Assembly: GCF_000175935.2 (NCBI RefSeq)
Contig: NC_014840.1
Location: 248,001 to 312,000 of the forward strand
Direction: 5' to 3'
Origin: Pantoea sp. At-9b
Lineage (GTDB): Bacteria > Pseudomonadota > Gammaproteobacteria > Enterobacterales > Enterobacteriaceae
DNA: 64,000 nucleotides
Shown here one piece after another: positions 53,234-62,259 of this stretch; position 1 is the first letter of the stretch; each line of letters starts with the position of its first letter. Made by a program: the position numbers and the translations under genes. The notes under the pieces are model-generated. The model had not been told where the DNA came from and searched no databases. It saw nothing but the letters and a program-made list of their open reading frames with translations.

Positions 53234-53556
53234 AAAATTTACTCTGAATACTGTGGAAACCGCCGACTGATTCGCATATTCAATTCCAGCAAAGAGTGGC
53301 TCTCTACTTTGTAATTAGTTACAACAAACAGAATGATTATGATCAACTACAGGCGCGCTACCTAACCGCTGATGCCCCTCTCCACCAAAAGTCAGTGCAA
53401 ACCTCGTACATAATTCACTGTTAAGCGAATTCGGCTGGGTGTCTGGGCAGGGATTTATTGGTTGTGTAATGTATGCTGTAACTATACCCATGTTAATTAC
53501 AGTTTGAATTTCCCCCGCTAAAGGTCAGCAGTTACCTGCCGTCTTTGTCCCGGAAA
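53234..53556. other. Intergenic region between AbiE and nifQ
   Basis: About 320 bases between convergent genes. I see no gene, no recognisable attachment site and no tRNA. This is the junction between the toxin-antitoxin module and the nif cluster. Confidence 0.45.
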
Positions 53557-54063
53557 TCACGAATTATCAAAGCACACTTGCCTTTCACAACACTCATCAC
53601 AACTTGGTGAACGACAAATTAATTCACCCTGTGCATGCAAACAACGCTGGCGGTAGAAAAACTTTTTCCAGCGCATGTTTTTATCATTCATCACTACCAG
53701 CTCAGGAAAGCAGTCACTCATCAGTTGCCGCAGCTCGGCTCTGGAACTCAGACCCAGATCTTCCCAAAGATGGTTAAAAGCCAGCGAGACGCTGGCAATA
53801 ATACAGTGCATCGGCTCTGCGTCTGGCTGCATATATTCCGCCAGCCATAACGTCAGTTGTTGCTGCTCATCGCTGCGCGTGGCGATCAGTTCACTCATGA
53901 GTTGATGGCGCATCTGCGTATCTGCTGGAATTAACGGTTGCCGGGCTGGTAGTGGCAACTGCACCCACTGATGCGGAGAAAGTCCCATTCTCTTTGGATA
54001 ACTACCGCATCCCTGAAGATAGAGAGATACCAACCGACGTAACCAGTCTTGTTGTGCCGTCAT
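53557..54063 (-). CDS. nifQ: NifQ, molybdenum-sulfur donor for FeMo-cofactor
   Basis: A 168-residue cytoplasmic protein matching Klebsiella NifQ in length and ends. It carries the C-terminal cysteine motif C-x4-C-x2-C-x5-C in CRSPSCDECCERQVCF (near residues 150-165), which binds a Mo-Fe-S cluster. It supplies molybdenum to NifEN/NifH during FeMo-co synthesis. The start overlaps the nifB stop (ATGA), so the pair is translationally coupled. It is the last gene of the cluster at this end. Confidence 0.95.
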   Translation of the reverse strand: MTAQQDWLRRLVSLYLQGCGSYPKRMGLSPHQWVQLPLPARQPLIPADTQMRHQLMSELIATRSDEQQQLTLWLAEYMQPDAEPMHCIIASVSLAFNHLWEDLGLSSRAELRQLMSDCFPELVVMNDKNMRWKKFFYRQRCLHAQGELICRSPSCDECCERQVCFDNS

Positions 54064-55463
54064 GCAACCCCCTTATTACGCAAGCTCAGGGATGTTGTCC
54101 GCGCACGATAATCCTGCCACCAGCGATCCAGGGCTTCCGTTACCGGTTGCCAGGCATCATCTACGCAAGGTTGAATACCGCGCGCTTCGAGTTTTTGCCA
54201 GGGCGTATACCCCATCCGTACACAAAAAACTGCCTTTACATCGGCCAGTAGGTCAAAAATCGCCGCCATGCGCGCTTCGCTGTCCGGTTCAGGTTCACAG
54301 CTGTCGCTGCCGTGACAGTATTTTGGCGTGAAACGCTGATTCACCAAGACCACCCCAGCCGCAGAAAGGCTGTAGATATAAAACCGCTCGGCATGACCAA
54401 AATGGTTGTCGATCACATCCCCGCGTTGCGAGGCGACAGCCACCAGGCAAGCCTCTTCCTCATCCGATTCTCCCCGGGTCGCAATGCTGGCATGCAACTT
54501 CGCCCGCTGAAACAACACAGGCAGCCAGGGTTGCGAAGCGGATTCGGGTTCCGGAATCGCGGCAAACTGCTGGCTACGATCTTCTCCCAGCATACCAATC
54601 GCATCCGCCCGGCACTGATGACAGTGCGTCATCTGCGGGATGATCTCGCCACAGCGTTGCCTGACTGCGGCGACCATCGCCGCATCAGGTTCCGGTTGCC
54701 CGTTCAGGCCAAATACCGTGCCATGTTCGGGGCGTGCAATCAGCGGCATGATGTTATGGATAAATGCGCCACTGGTTTGCAGCAACTGGCTGACATCGGG
54801 TAATGCATGCTCGTTAATACCGGGGATCAACACCGAGTTGATTTTCACCAATACGCCTTGCGATGTCAGGCGGCGCACACCTTCCAGTTGTCGGGCGATC
54901 AGAATTTCACCTGCTTCACGCCCGCTGTAACGCTCGCCATCCAGCCACAGCCAGGCATAAATTTGCGCCGCAATGTCGGGGTCAAGCGTGTTAATGGTGA
55001 CCGTGACATGATCAACACCCAGTGCCACCAGTCGATCAGCCGCATCAGGCAGCATCAGGCCATTGGTGGAGAGGCATAATTTCAGGTCCGGAAACGCTTC
55101 ACGCACTTGTACAAGGGTGCTAAAGGTACGATGGATATTCGCCAGCGGATCGCCAGGTCCAGCGATACCCACCACCGATAATTGTGGGATCGCGGTCGCC
55201 ACTTGACGAACTTTAGCAACCGCCTGTTCAGGCGTGAGCAGGGTAGAGGAGACGCCCGGTCGCGATTCGTTACTGCAATCAAACTTGCGATTGCAGTAAT
55301 TACATTGCAGGTTACAGGCAGGCGCGACCGGCAGATGCATTCGCGCGAAACGATGGTGCCCACTGCGTGAGTAACAGGGATGTGACGCAACTTTACCCGC
55401 GACCAGATCGGTCAGCGTCTCACGGGTCGGTGCCTGGCAGGCGGTAGAGGAGCAGGAAGTCAT
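54060..55463 (-). CDS. nifB: NifB, radical SAM FeMo-cofactor precursor synthase
   Basis: A 467-residue protein. The radical-SAM motif C-x3-C-x2-C is CNLQCNYC near residue 48, with GIAGPGDPLAN near 105 as SAM-binding block; extra conserved cysteines occur in KFDCSNESRPG and TPKYCHGSDSC. A C-terminal NifX-like domain starts near 345 (CLVAVASQRGDVIDNHFGHAERF). It makes the carbide-centred NifB-co. ATG 55463 fits the MTSCSS N terminus of Klebsiella NifB and follows AAGG; the frame continues upstream to 55523 through the leader. It is coupled to nifQ. Confidence 0.97.
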   Translation of the reverse strand: MTSCSSTACQAPTRETLTDLVAGKVASHPCYSRSGHHRFARMHLPVAPACNLQCNYCNRKFDCSNESRPGVSSTLLTPEQAVAKVRQVATAIPQLSVVGIAGPGDPLANIHRTFSTLVQVREAFPDLKLCLSTNGLMLPDAADRLVALGVDHVTVTINTLDPDIAAQIYAWLWLDGERYSGREAGEILIARQLEGVRRLTSQGVLVKINSVLIPGINEHALPDVSQLLQTSGAFIHNIMPLIARPEHGTVFGLNGQPEPDAAMVAAVRQRCGEIIPQMTHCHQCRADAIGMLGEDRSQQFAAIPEPESASQPWLPVLFQRAKLHASIATRGESDEEEACLVAVASQRGDVIDNHFGHAERFYIYSLSAAGVVLVNQRFTPKYCHGSDSCEPEPDSEARMAAIFDLLADVKAVFCVRMGYTPWQKLEARGIQPCVDDAWQPVTEALDRWWQDYRARTTSLSLRNKGVA

Positions 55464-55499
55464 GGCGTTACCTTGATGATGTAGTCTTAAACTGCCTGC

Positions 55500-55516
55500 T
55501 GCAATATATGTACCGT
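55500..55516 (-). promoter_or_regulatory. Sigma-54 promoter of nifBQ
   Basis: On the minus strand ACGGTACATATATTGCA has GG and GC separated by 10 bases and fits YGGYAC-N5-TTGCA. The predicted start lies near 55489, 25 bases before the nifB ATG. Confidence 0.8.
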
Positions 55517-55604
55517 TTGCCACCTGGTTAATACGATGAAATTAAAGCACTTTATTCAGCGAGCCGCGCCAGGCTTTGTTATATTCGCCACCTGTAGCTG
55601 ACAA

Positions 55605-55620
55605 TGTGCAGATCATCACA
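55605..55620. promoter_or_regulatory. NifA upstream activator site for nifBQ
   Basis: TGTGCAGATCATCACA is a perfect TGT-N10-ACA NifA site (it reads the same pattern on both strands). It is centred about 123 bases before the predicted nifB transcription start and begins 8 bases beyond the nifA stop codon. Confidence 0.8.
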
Positions 55621-55627
55621 ATGTGGA

Positions 55628-57199
55628 TCAGATGCGTGGCATGGTGATATCCATCGTCTGGATGCGATAGGCAACCTGACGTGGTGTCATCCCCAATAAA
55701 CGCGCCGCTTTGGCCTGCACCCACCCGGCTTTTTCCAGCGCAGCGATCAGCCGCTGGCGTTCATCAAGATTCTGATCAAGCCAACTGTCCTCGCGTGGTG
55801 CGCTGACCGCCAGCGGTTTCGGTACTGTTTCCCGGTGATTGAACAGGATCACCTCACGATCAATTAACCCGCTATCCGACATCACCGCCGAACGTTCCAG
55901 ACAGTTTTCCAGTTCGCGCACATTACCCGGCCAGTTGTAACTCAGCAGCAGGCGAATTGCCCCTTCACTGATCCGCAGAGTGCGGTGCTGGTGTTGCCCG
56001 ATTTTGCGTACCAGAAAGTGTGCCAGTTCAGGAATATCATCCTGCCGTTCACGCAGCGGAGGAAGAGAGACCGGCATCACGTTCAGGCGGTAATACAGGT
56101 CTTCGCGGAAATTCCCGTTGCGTACCTCTTCCTCCAGGTTGCGGTTGGTCGCGGCGATGATCCGTACATTGACCTGAAGGGTTTCATCACCACCGACCCG
56201 TTCCATTTCTCCTTCCTGTAATATCCGCAACAATTTAGCCTGAAAAGAGGCGCTGCTTTCACCAATTTCATCAAGGAAAAGCGTGCCACCATCTGCCAGT
56301 TCAAAACGTCCTTTTCGCTGACGCACTGCCCCGGTAAACGCGCCTTTCTCATGACCAAAAAGTTCACTCTCAAGCAGGGTGTCGGGCAAAGCCGCACAGT
56401 TAAACTTCACAAAAGGGAAGGTGGACCGCGGGGAATTATGATGAATGGCGTTGGCAATTAATTCCTTACCAGTCCCACTTTCACCCCGCACCAACACCGT
56501 GGTATCCCAGCGTGAGACCTGCCGAATAATGTCCAGTGTCTGCTGCATCGCCGGGCTCTTTCCCACCATATTTTCGAAGCCGAAGTTGTGGGCAGGAACA
56601 CAGTTGCGCCCCTTGGCGGCGGCTATCACTGCCGGACGTGGAACGGAAGGAAGTGGTGATGACAGCAGGCGCACCGTCTGCGCTACCAGATTGGCGACAG
56701 TTTCAAGAAAGCGGGTACAGGAGGTGAGCCGTGATTCAGCCTGCGCCATCGGTTGGGCGGCCAAAACCCCAATCGGTTTTGAGTCTGGCCCCATCAGCGG
56801 CACGGCAATGAAGGGCAGGTTGTAGTCGTACAATCCCAGGCGATCAAGGAAACGTGGGTCATCTGCCAGTCGCGGCAAAACCAACGATTGCCCCTGAGAC
56901 ACCACCGTACCAACCAGCCCCTCTCCGATACGATAACGGACTTTCAGGCCATCGGTCAGTTGTTGCACGTCGGCCTCCGGTAGCGCCGCGATGGTCAGCA
57001 GGTCCTGTTGACTGTCGCTCAGGCAAATCATGCCATGCTGCATAAATGCATCATTATGCAGTACGTACAACACGTCCTGTAATGTCCGATCTCGCTCCGT
57101 CGAGCGACTCAACACCACGCTAAGGCGTTGCATCGCGGTAAACTGTTGGGACAGATCAAAACGCCAAACCCGGTTGTCGGATTCAAATTGCTGGGTCAT
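55628..57199 (-). CDS. nifA: NifA, sigma-54-dependent activator of nif operons
   Basis: A 523-residue bacterial enhancer-binding protein. An N-terminal GAF domain (about 20-185) senses NifL/GlnK state. The AAA+ domain has Walker A GESGTGKE near residue 243, the sigma-54 loop GAFTGA near 303 and Walker [12 protein letters not shown] near 325. A C-terminal Fis-type helix-turn-helix ([21 protein letters not shown], near 495-515) binds TGT-N10-ACA sites. The cysteine-rich linker of oxygen-sensing NifA is absent, as expected when NifL is present. Its start overlaps the nifL stop (ATGA). Confidence 0.97.
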   Translation of the reverse strand: MTQQFESDNRVWRFDLSQQFTAMQRLSVVLSRSTERDRTLQDVLYVLHNDAFMQHGMICLSDSQQDLLTIAALPEADVQQLTDGLKVRYRIGEGLVGTVVSQGQSLVLPRLADDPRFLDRLGLYDYNLPFIAVPLMGPDSKPIGVLAAQPMAQAESRLTSCTRFLETVANLVAQTVRLLSSPLPSVPRPAVIAAAKGRNCVPAHNFGFENMVGKSPAMQQTLDIIRQVSRWDTTVLVRGESGTGKELIANAIHHNSPRSTFPFVKFNCAALPDTLLESELFGHEKGAFTGAVRQRKGRFELADGGTLFLDEIGESSASFQAKLLRILQEGEMERVGGDETLQVNVRIIAATNRNLEEEVRNGNFREDLYYRLNVMPVSLPPLRERQDDIPELAHFLVRKIGQHQHRTLRISEGAIRLLLSYNWPGNVRELENCLERSAVMSDSGLIDREVILFNHRETVPKPLAVSAPREDSWLDQNLDERQRLIAALEKAGWVQAKAARLLGMTPRQVAYRIQTMDITMPRI

Positions 57200-58680
57200 T
57201 TGGCACCTCCGGTCAGTGAGGCAAATAACGGGAAACGCAAGGTCAGGCAGGACCCACCTTCAGGCGGAGAAGTGAGCTCAATCGCCCCACGATGATGGGC
57301 GACCAGAGTCTGAATCAGCCGCAGCTCCATCCCTTTACCCGGGGCGTTTAATGCATCAGCGCTATGGTTGTAGCGCACATGCTTCAGCGGGACGTTGTCG
57401 CATAAGTAAAATGCCAGCCAGCCCTCTTCTTCGTGGGCATACAACTGCGTTTCCAGCACGAAATTCGGCACTTCAGCGGCCAGATCTAAAGTGCGATCCA
57501 GCCATAAACTGAGACAGGCGAGTACCTGTGTTCGCTGGCCGAAACACACCAGCTCAGGGGCACCCTGAGTCACCTGCAAGCTTCCCCCTGGCTGGTAACG
57601 CGTGTGATAAAGGGCGCGCAGGTCGGCAAAAAAATCCCTAAGAGGCCACATGGTCGCTGGCTCAAGATCCAGAGAAGGGCGACAGCGTTGCAGACGCGCC
57701 ATCGCTTCTTCACCTTCATGCCAGGCCGAATTGAGCGCTACATTGCTGTTGTCACCATTTAAACGACGAGCAGCTGCTAACATATTGATGGGGCAATTCA
57801 GCTGAATTAATGCGGCATCAAGGGAATCACGGATCGCCGCCAGCAATTTACCGGTGGTCATATGTTGTTTGAGTCGATCGAGCCGCCCCTGTTCCTGCTG
57901 TTGCTGCTGCTGGGTGTGATCGGTGATCACCACCAGCGTTCGGGCGAGGCCGTTATCAATAAAATAACGGCTGACTTCCTCGCTGACACCCGGCAGGGTC
58001 CAGCACGTCACCCGGAGCCAGCGCACAGTGCCACACAGCACCACCGGAGTCACTGCTCCCTCGGCAAACGCCTTTTTCCGCGCAGAAAAATCCAGTTCAG
58101 TCAGCAACTCTTTGCCACCACAATCGGCGCATAATGTCTTATAAGTCAGGTTATCCATAATCACCTGATCCTGTTCGTCCACCACGACGACAGCGGCTGG
58201 AATATTATTCAGCACGGCTTCGGTTAACGTCATTTGATTGCGCAGGCGTTGTTCCAGCGCATAGCCCGTGCTGATATCACGCTGCATCGCCAGATAATGT
58301 TCCAGCTCCCCACAGGCATTGACGACCGGGGTGATATCAATTTCCACTAAAAACAAGCTTCCATCGCGACGGCGGTTAATCAATTGCCCACGCCAGGGTT
58401 GCCGCAGATGCAGGCAACGCCACATATCCTCATAAATTATCCGTGGGGTTTGTTTACTGGCCAGCAGCCGTGGGTTTTGTTGCAACAGCTCTTCCAGCGG
58501 ATAGCCCGTCTGACGGCAGAACGCCGGATTGGCGTAAATGATACGGGCCTCAGCATCCGTTAGTGAGATAGCAACAGGTGCCTCTTCAACAATGGTCAGA
58601 AACAGCCCGGGATGTTGCTGAGAAAGCCCTCGTGCAATGGCTTGCGGTTCAGCGGCATCCATCATCATATTCTCAGTCAT
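57196..58680 (-). CDS. nifL: NifL, redox- and nitrogen-sensing anti-activator of NifA
   Basis: A 494-residue protein. PAS1 (about 25-140, FAD-binding, with [22 protein letters not shown]) senses oxygen/redox. PAS2 follows ([19 protein letters not shown] near 160). The C-terminal half has an H-region-like helix and a histidine-kinase-like ATPase domain ([22 protein letters not shown] near 450). It binds NifA to stop nif transcription under oxygen or fixed nitrogen. ATG 58680 is chosen with GGAGG 5 bases upstream; a GTG codon just before (58683) is too close. Coupled to nifA. Confidence 0.97.
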   Translation of the reverse strand: MTENMMMDAAEPQAIARGLSQQHPGLFLTIVEEAPVAISLTDAEARIIYANPAFCRQTGYPLEELLQQNPRLLASKQTPRIIYEDMWRCLHLRQPWRGQLINRRRDGSLFLVEIDITPVVNACGELEHYLAMQRDISTGYALEQRLRNQMTLTEAVLNNIPAAVVVVDEQDQVIMDNLTYKTLCADCGGKELLTELDFSARKKAFAEGAVTPVVLCGTVRWLRVTCWTLPGVSEEVSRYFIDNGLARTLVVITDHTQQQQQQEQGRLDRLKQHMTTGKLLAAIRDSLDAALIQLNCPINMLAAARRLNGDNSNVALNSAWHEGEEAMARLQRCRPSLDLEPATMWPLRDFFADLRALYHTRYQPGGSLQVTQGAPELVCFGQRTQVLACLSLWLDRTLDLAAEVPNFVLETQLYAHEEEGWLAFYLCDNVPLKHVRYNHSADALNAPGKGMELRLIQTLVAHHRGAIELTSPPEGGSCLTLRFPLFASLTGGAK

Positions 58681-58707
58681 CACATCCTCCGGAACTCAGG
58701 TTATTTG

Positions 58708-58723
58708 TGTCGCAGTTATGACA
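58708..58723. promoter_or_regulatory. NifA activator site (TGT-N10-ACA), likely for nifF
   Basis: TGTCGCAGTTATGACA is a perfect NifA site lying inside the nifL leader, downstream of the nifL start and about 270 bases upstream of the predicted nifF start. It is the only perfect TGT-N10-ACA I found in the divergent region. A far-upstream site of this kind has, as I recall, been described for Klebsiella nifF. Confidence 0.65.
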
Positions 58724-58776
58724 ATTTGTGCCACCTGTCGACATTTGCCGCAGCGGTGGCGACCTGTCGAATAACC

Positions 58777-58793
58777 ATGCAAACACTAAGCCT
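58777..58793 (-). promoter_or_regulatory. Sigma-54 promoter of nifLA
   Basis: On the minus strand AAGGCTTAGTGTTTGCA has GG and GC separated by 10 bases. The following TGGTTAT resembles the Klebsiella nifL promoter. The start would be near 58767, giving a leader of about 87 bases. Confidence 0.75.
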
Positions 58794-58911
58794 TAAGCGG
58801 TAGCAACTCGCCCTAACCTTGATCCAGATCGGTTTTAGCCGCACATCCCTCATGAAATTGCCAAAAAAGCTTCCTGCCGCGACAGAAAGCGCGCCTGAGA
58901 TGCGTCTCAGC

Positions 58912-58949
58912 TGGTGCGTGACGGTGCAAAATTGTGCAACGTTTGTGCA
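58912..58949. promoter_or_regulatory. Two NtrC-like sites for nifLA
   Basis: TGGTGCGTGACGGTGCA (58912-58928) and TGTGCAACGTTTGTGCA (58933-58949) each keep the right half-site GGTGCA or TTGTGCA of NtrC sites. They are 21 bases apart, two helical turns, and centred about 150 and 170 bases upstream of the nifLA start, the arrangement known for Klebsiella. Left halves are degenerate. Confidence 0.6.
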
Positions 58950-58960
58950 GCCAGGATAGC

Positions 58961-58976
58961 TGGCACAGCATTCGCA
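58961..58976 (+). promoter_or_regulatory. Sigma-54 promoter of nifF
   Basis: TGGCACAGCATTCGCA matches TGGCAC-N5-TTGCA with one change (T to C next to the GC). The start is predicted near 58987, about 30 bases before the nifF ATG. Confidence 0.8.
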
Positions 58977-59018
58977 ACAGTAAAGAGGACCGATTCTTTT
59001 ATTTCACAGGAGCGCGAC

Positions 59019-59549
59019 ATGGCGAACGTTGGTATTTTTTTTGGCACTGATACGGGTAAAACCCGCAAGATCGCTAAGATGATCCACAAAAAGCTGGGAG
59101 AAGCGGCAGATACGCCGGTGAATATCAATCGCATCTCTCTTGAAACTTTCCTTTCGTACCCGGTATTGGTACTCGGCACGCCAACGCTTGGTGATGGACA
59201 ATTGCCGGGAATCGATGCGGGCTGTGAAGAAGCATCGTGGGGAGAGTTTATGGCACAGCTTGATGGGGCAAGTCTGAACGGTAAAACCGTTGCGTTGTTC
59301 GGTCTGGGCGATCAAAAAGGCTACCCCGATAATTTTGTCAGTGGCATGCGCCCGCTGTATGACGCACTAAAAAACTGTGGCGCACAAATCATCGGGCAAT
59401 GGCCCAATCAGGGGTATGAGTTCACTACTTCAGCGTCGCTGGAACAGGGCGATTTTGTCGGATTGGTGCTGGATCAGGACAATCAGTATGACCTCACTGA
59501 GGAGCGACTTGACGCCTGGCTGGAGAGCATCAGACCGGTAATTATGTAG
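59019..59549 (+). CDS. nifF: NifF, flavodoxin electron donor to nitrogenase
   Basis: A 176-residue long-chain flavodoxin. The FMN phosphate loop FFGTDTGKTRKIAKMI lies at residues 6-21, the isoalloxazine loops are TPTLGDGQLPG near 58 and GLGDQKGYPDNFVSGM near 100, with the extra loop of long-chain flavodoxins between. It carries electrons from NifJ to NifH. ATG 59019 follows AGGAG. It is the only nif gene here on the plus strand, divergent from nifLA and convergent with nifM. Confidence 0.96.
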   Translation: MANVGIFFGTDTGKTRKIAKMIHKKLGEAADTPVNINRISLETFLSYPVLVLGTPTLGDGQLPGIDAGCEEASWGEFMAQLDGASLNGKTVALFGLGDQKGYPDNFVSGMRPLYDALKNCGAQIIGQWPNQGYEFTTSASLEQGDFVGLVLDQDNQYDLTEERLDAWLESIRPVIM

Positions 59550-59583
59550 CCAGACCGTGCAATAAATCTCCACGTAGCCCTGA

Positions 59584-59615
59584 AGCCATTATCCTCTGCG
59601 ATAATGGCTTTTTTT
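59584..59615 (+). terminator. Intrinsic terminator of nifF
   Basis: AGCCATTATC and GATAATGGCT form a perfect 10-bp stem with a 6-base loop, followed by TTTTTTG. On the minus strand the hairpin has no U-run, so it serves nifF and only weakly the nifUSVWZM transcript. Confidence 0.87.
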
Positions 59616-59619
59616 GTCG

Positions 59620-60405
59620 TCATTTTTCCAATAGCTGCTTCAGCCATTGCCGCTGCCATTGCTGTTGGTTTTGGCGAGTTAACAGCGAGCGCACTCGCGT
59701 CAATGCAGCTTCCTGTTCCATCGGGGCAGGCGGGCGAATCATTTCACACCACAACAAATGCCAGCCAAGCTGAGTTGCAATCGGCTGGCTGACGGCATTG
59801 GGTTTCATCGCAAATAACACCTCTTCCAGCTCAGGATAGAGTAAGCCCCGACCAATCCAGCCCATACGGCCGCCCTCAAGTGCACTGGGACAATGCGACC
59901 AGCGTTGCGCCAGCGAGCTGAAAGCCTGCCGGTTGTTTGTTATCTGTAGCCGCAACTGCTGCATCTGACGATGCACTGCCGGACCATCCTGATCTGTGGT
60001 CAGTAACAAATGCCAGCACAGTCGCTGCTCCGGGCGCATAAACTGCCCCTGATGCCGCCGGTACCAAGCCAGCACCTGCAAATCATCCGGCACCGGTGCC
60101 TGTTCCGCCACCCGTGCCAGTTGGATTTCCATCCGTGTGTGATGCTGAATAATCGATAGCCGCTCGGCAGCAGAAAAATCATGCGTTGAAAGGAGAGGAG
60201 AAAGTGACGTTGTCATGTTGGCAAGACAAGTCTCAGGAATGAGCTCCTCACCCGTCGCCCCCGCCACTGCATATTCCATCTGTCGCTGGCGTTGCCACAG
60301 CCGATTAAACTCCGCCAGTTGGCTGACGGATAAGGAATCCGGTTGGCACTGCCAGCGAGTTTGCGCCAGTTGCATCCGCGAGAAGCGTTCCCATAGCTCG
60401 GACAT
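59620..60405 (-). CDS. nifM: NifM, peptidyl-prolyl isomerase for NifH maturation
   Basis: A 261-residue protein. The C-terminal half is a parvulin-type PPIase domain (RLCWHLLLTTDQDGPAVHRQM near residue 125, FSSLAQRWSHCPSALEGGRMGWIGRG near 160-185, VSQPIATQLGWHLLWCEMI near 205-223). The N-terminal half is a helical chaperone-like domain. NifM is needed for active, correctly folded Fe protein (NifH). It is the last gene of the nifUSVWZM run, 5 bases after nifZ. Length is close to the Klebsiella protein. Confidence 0.95.
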   Translation of the reverse strand: MSELWERFSRMQLAQTRWQCQPDSLSVSQLAEFNRLWQRQRQMEYAVAGATGEELIPETCLANMTTSLSPLLSTHDFSAAERLSIIQHHTRMEIQLARVAEQAPVPDDLQVLAWYRRHQGQFMRPEQRLCWHLLLTTDQDGPAVHRQMQQLRLQITNNRQAFSSLAQRWSHCPSALEGGRMGWIGRGLLYPELEEVLFAMKPNAVSQPIATQLGWHLLWCEMIRPPAPMEQEAALTRVRSLLTRQNQQQWQRQWLKQLLEK

Positions 60406-60410
60406 GACGA

Positions 60411-60848
60411 TTATTCCTCCAACAATTTGATCGCGCTGGCAGGAACCTGAAACCAGCGTTCACCAAACATCACGGTATAGATCTCACCATGCTCCCCCTG
60501 GTCTGTGCGTTCAATGCGGCCCCGCGCGCCGGACCGCACGGCAACTTTCCCCTCCACCGTCAGGGTATGGCGACAGATCACACTGTCGCCATACTGAAAA
60601 TGCCCGGCATGCCAGGCTGCTGTTGCGCTGATGATTTCCTGCTCGCGACAACCGACAATCATGTCGCTATTGAGGAAGTGGACCTGATAGATAATCTGAT
60701 CCAGCAAGAAAGTCCCGCATGAACGCACAAAACCGGTACTGCCGCGCCGTACCAGTAGCTCTCCCGTGGCGTAACCGTACATGGTGCCGTCATTACGGAT
60801 GGCACGGATCACCCTGACTTCATCGCCTAATGCGAATTTTGTTCTCAT
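60411..60848 (-). CDS. nifZ: NifZ, P-cluster maturation factor
   Basis: A 145-residue protein of two short repeats with SH3-like NifZ domains: FALGDEVRVIRAIRNDGTMYGYATGELLVRRGSTGFVRSCGTFL (residues 5-48) and FQYGDSVICRHTLTVEGKVAVRSGARGRIERT (near 84-115), each with GxxGxV turns. It assists formation of the second P-cluster in NifDK. Its start overlaps the nifW stop (ATGA), so translation is coupled. Confidence 0.95.
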   Translation of the reverse strand: MRTKFALGDEVRVIRAIRNDGTMYGYATGELLVRRGSTGFVRSCGTFLLDQIIYQVHFLNSDMIVGCREQEIISATAAWHAGHFQYGDSVICRHTLTVEGKVAVRSGARGRIERTDQGEHGEIYTVMFGERWFQVPASAIKLLEE

Positions 60849-61102
60849 GGCTGGCCTCCTTGCGTGTAATGCTGATAACTCTCTGTCAGTAAACGTCGGG
60901 CCAGCAGCCAGGGTGCACGCGGTTCGTCTTCCAGATGATTTTGTAGAGGTACGTTGTCGCGTATCTTACGGTGAAATTCACGCAACACCGGCAGGCAACA
61001 GGGTTTCAGCAAGGTGGCATCATAATCAACGGCAAAAAACACAAAAAAGGATTCCGCCGTGTCCAGCGTATCAACGCCGGGTATCTGATAAAACCATTGC
61101 AT
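60845..61102 (-). CDS. nifW: NifW, nitrogenase-stabilising protein
   Basis: An 85-residue helical protein matching Klebsiella NifW in length and motifs: DTAESFFVFFAVDYDATLLKPCCLPVLREFHRKI (residues 13-46) and HLEDEPRAPWLLARRLLTESYQHY. It binds NifDK and protects or matures the MoFe protein. The start codon lies one base after the nifV stop, and the nifV 3' end (CTAAGGATC) supplies its ribosome site. Confidence 0.95.
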   Translation of the reverse strand: MQWFYQIPGVDTLDTAESFFVFFAVDYDATLLKPCCLPVLREFHRKIRDNVPLQNHLEDEPRAPWLLARRLLTESYQHYTQGGQP

Positions 61103-61103
61103 A

Positions 61104-62246
61104 TTAGATCCTTAGCGTTGGCACTGTTTCACCGCATAACTGATCATAAATGGCGATCAACTCGTAATCCTGCGGAATACGTTTCCAGCTTTCGGCAAAA
61201 CGGCGGATCGCCGGTAGCAACAAATCTATTTGCAGTGTGTCGAGGGTATATCCCATTTTGCTGAACACGCCATCCACTGCCTGCCGCCCGGAGTGCTTAC
61301 CCAGCACCAGTCGATATTCACGTCCTACCAGCGCCGGGTCGATAGCCTGATAACTCTCCCGATCGCGCAGTAAGGCAGCGACATGCACGCCGGATTCATG
61401 GGTGAAAACTTGATCGCCCACCAACGGATGCTGAACATCGATGGTACGTTGTGCCGCTTCAGCGACCTGCTGACATAGCGCCGGGAGCAGACGAAAATCG
61501 ACGCCGCAGTCCTGCTCCAGACAGCGGCTGAGACCGAGTGCGACCGTCTCCAGCGCCGCATTGCCTGCCCGTTCACCTAATCCCAACACGGTCGTGTTCA
61601 CGCTGGTTGCACCGGCCTGGACAGCGGCCAGCGTGTTGGCGGTTGCCAGACCTAAATCATCGTGCGCATGCATTTCAATCTCGAATGGCCAAATGTTACG
61701 CAGCGCGGTAATACGGGCAGCGGTGGTAAAGGGATCAAGCACTCCCAGGGTATCGGCAAAGCGCAGCCGTTGCGCACCAGCTTCCTGTGCCGCCTGCGCC
61801 ACCAGGCGTAGATCGCGATCGCTGGAGCGGGAAGCATCTTCACATCCCACGCAAACCTTCATCCCCAACGATCGTGACAACGCAATGAGATCGGCAAGCC
61901 GCTCCAGTAAGACCGGCAGTGCCTCACGTAACTTGTACTGCCGCAGCTTTTCGGAAGTGGGCAGCGAGATATCGACCCAGTCCATCCCCAACTCCGCACT
62001 CTGGCGGATCTCATCAGCGTTCATGCGACACCAGGTCATTAAGGTGGCATCAGGCAGATGGCGGCGAACCAGTTGGATGCGTGCGCGCTCCTCTTCACCC
62101 ATGGCCGGGGTTCCTACTTCCAGCGCTGTGATACCGGCATCGTATAACGCTTCTGCGATGGCGATTTTTTCACTGGCGCGAAACGCTACGCCAGGACTCT
62201 GTTCACCGTCCCGCAGGGTGGTATCGTTAATCAAAACTGTAGACAT
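61104..62246 (-). CDS. nifV: NifV, homocitrate synthase
   Basis: A 380-residue enzyme of the DRE-TIM metallolyase family. It has [18 protein letters not shown] (residues 5-22, metal Asp and catalytic Arg), [37 protein letters not shown] near 197-233 (metal-ligand His pair) and HESGVHV near 290. It makes R-homocitrate, the organic ligand of FeMo-co, from acetyl-CoA and 2-oxoglutarate. ATG 62246 has GGAGG 8 bases upstream; the longer frame starting at 62345 overlaps nifS and lacks the family start. Confidence 0.96.
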   Translation of the reverse strand: MSTVLINDTTLRDGEQSPGVAFRASEKIAIAEALYDAGITALEVGTPAMGEEERARIQLVRRHLPDATLMTWCRMNADEIRQSAELGMDWVDISLPTSEKLRQYKLREALPVLLERLADLIALSRSLGMKVCVGCEDASRSSDRDLRLVAQAAQEAGAQRLRFADTLGVLDPFTTAARITALRNIWPFEIEMHAHDDLGLATANTLAAVQAGATSVNTTVLGLGERAGNAALETVALGLSRCLEQDCGVDFRLLPALCQQVAEAAQRTIDVQHPLVGDQVFTHESGVHVAALLRDRESYQAIDPALVGREYRLVLGKHSGRQAVDGVFSKMGYTLDTLQIDLLLPAIRRFAESWKRIPQDYELIAIYDQLCGETVPTLRI

Positions 62247-62259
62247 CGCCGTATCCTCC

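Noticed and set aside
55560..55600. TGGCGCGGCTCGCT on the minus strand as a sigma-54 box for nifB
   Set aside because: GG to GC spacing is wrong by two bases; the site at 55500-55516 fits perfectly.
58724..58740. TGGCAC on the minus strand near nifL as a second sigma-54 promoter
   Set aside because: The -12 GC is absent at the right distance (CA instead).
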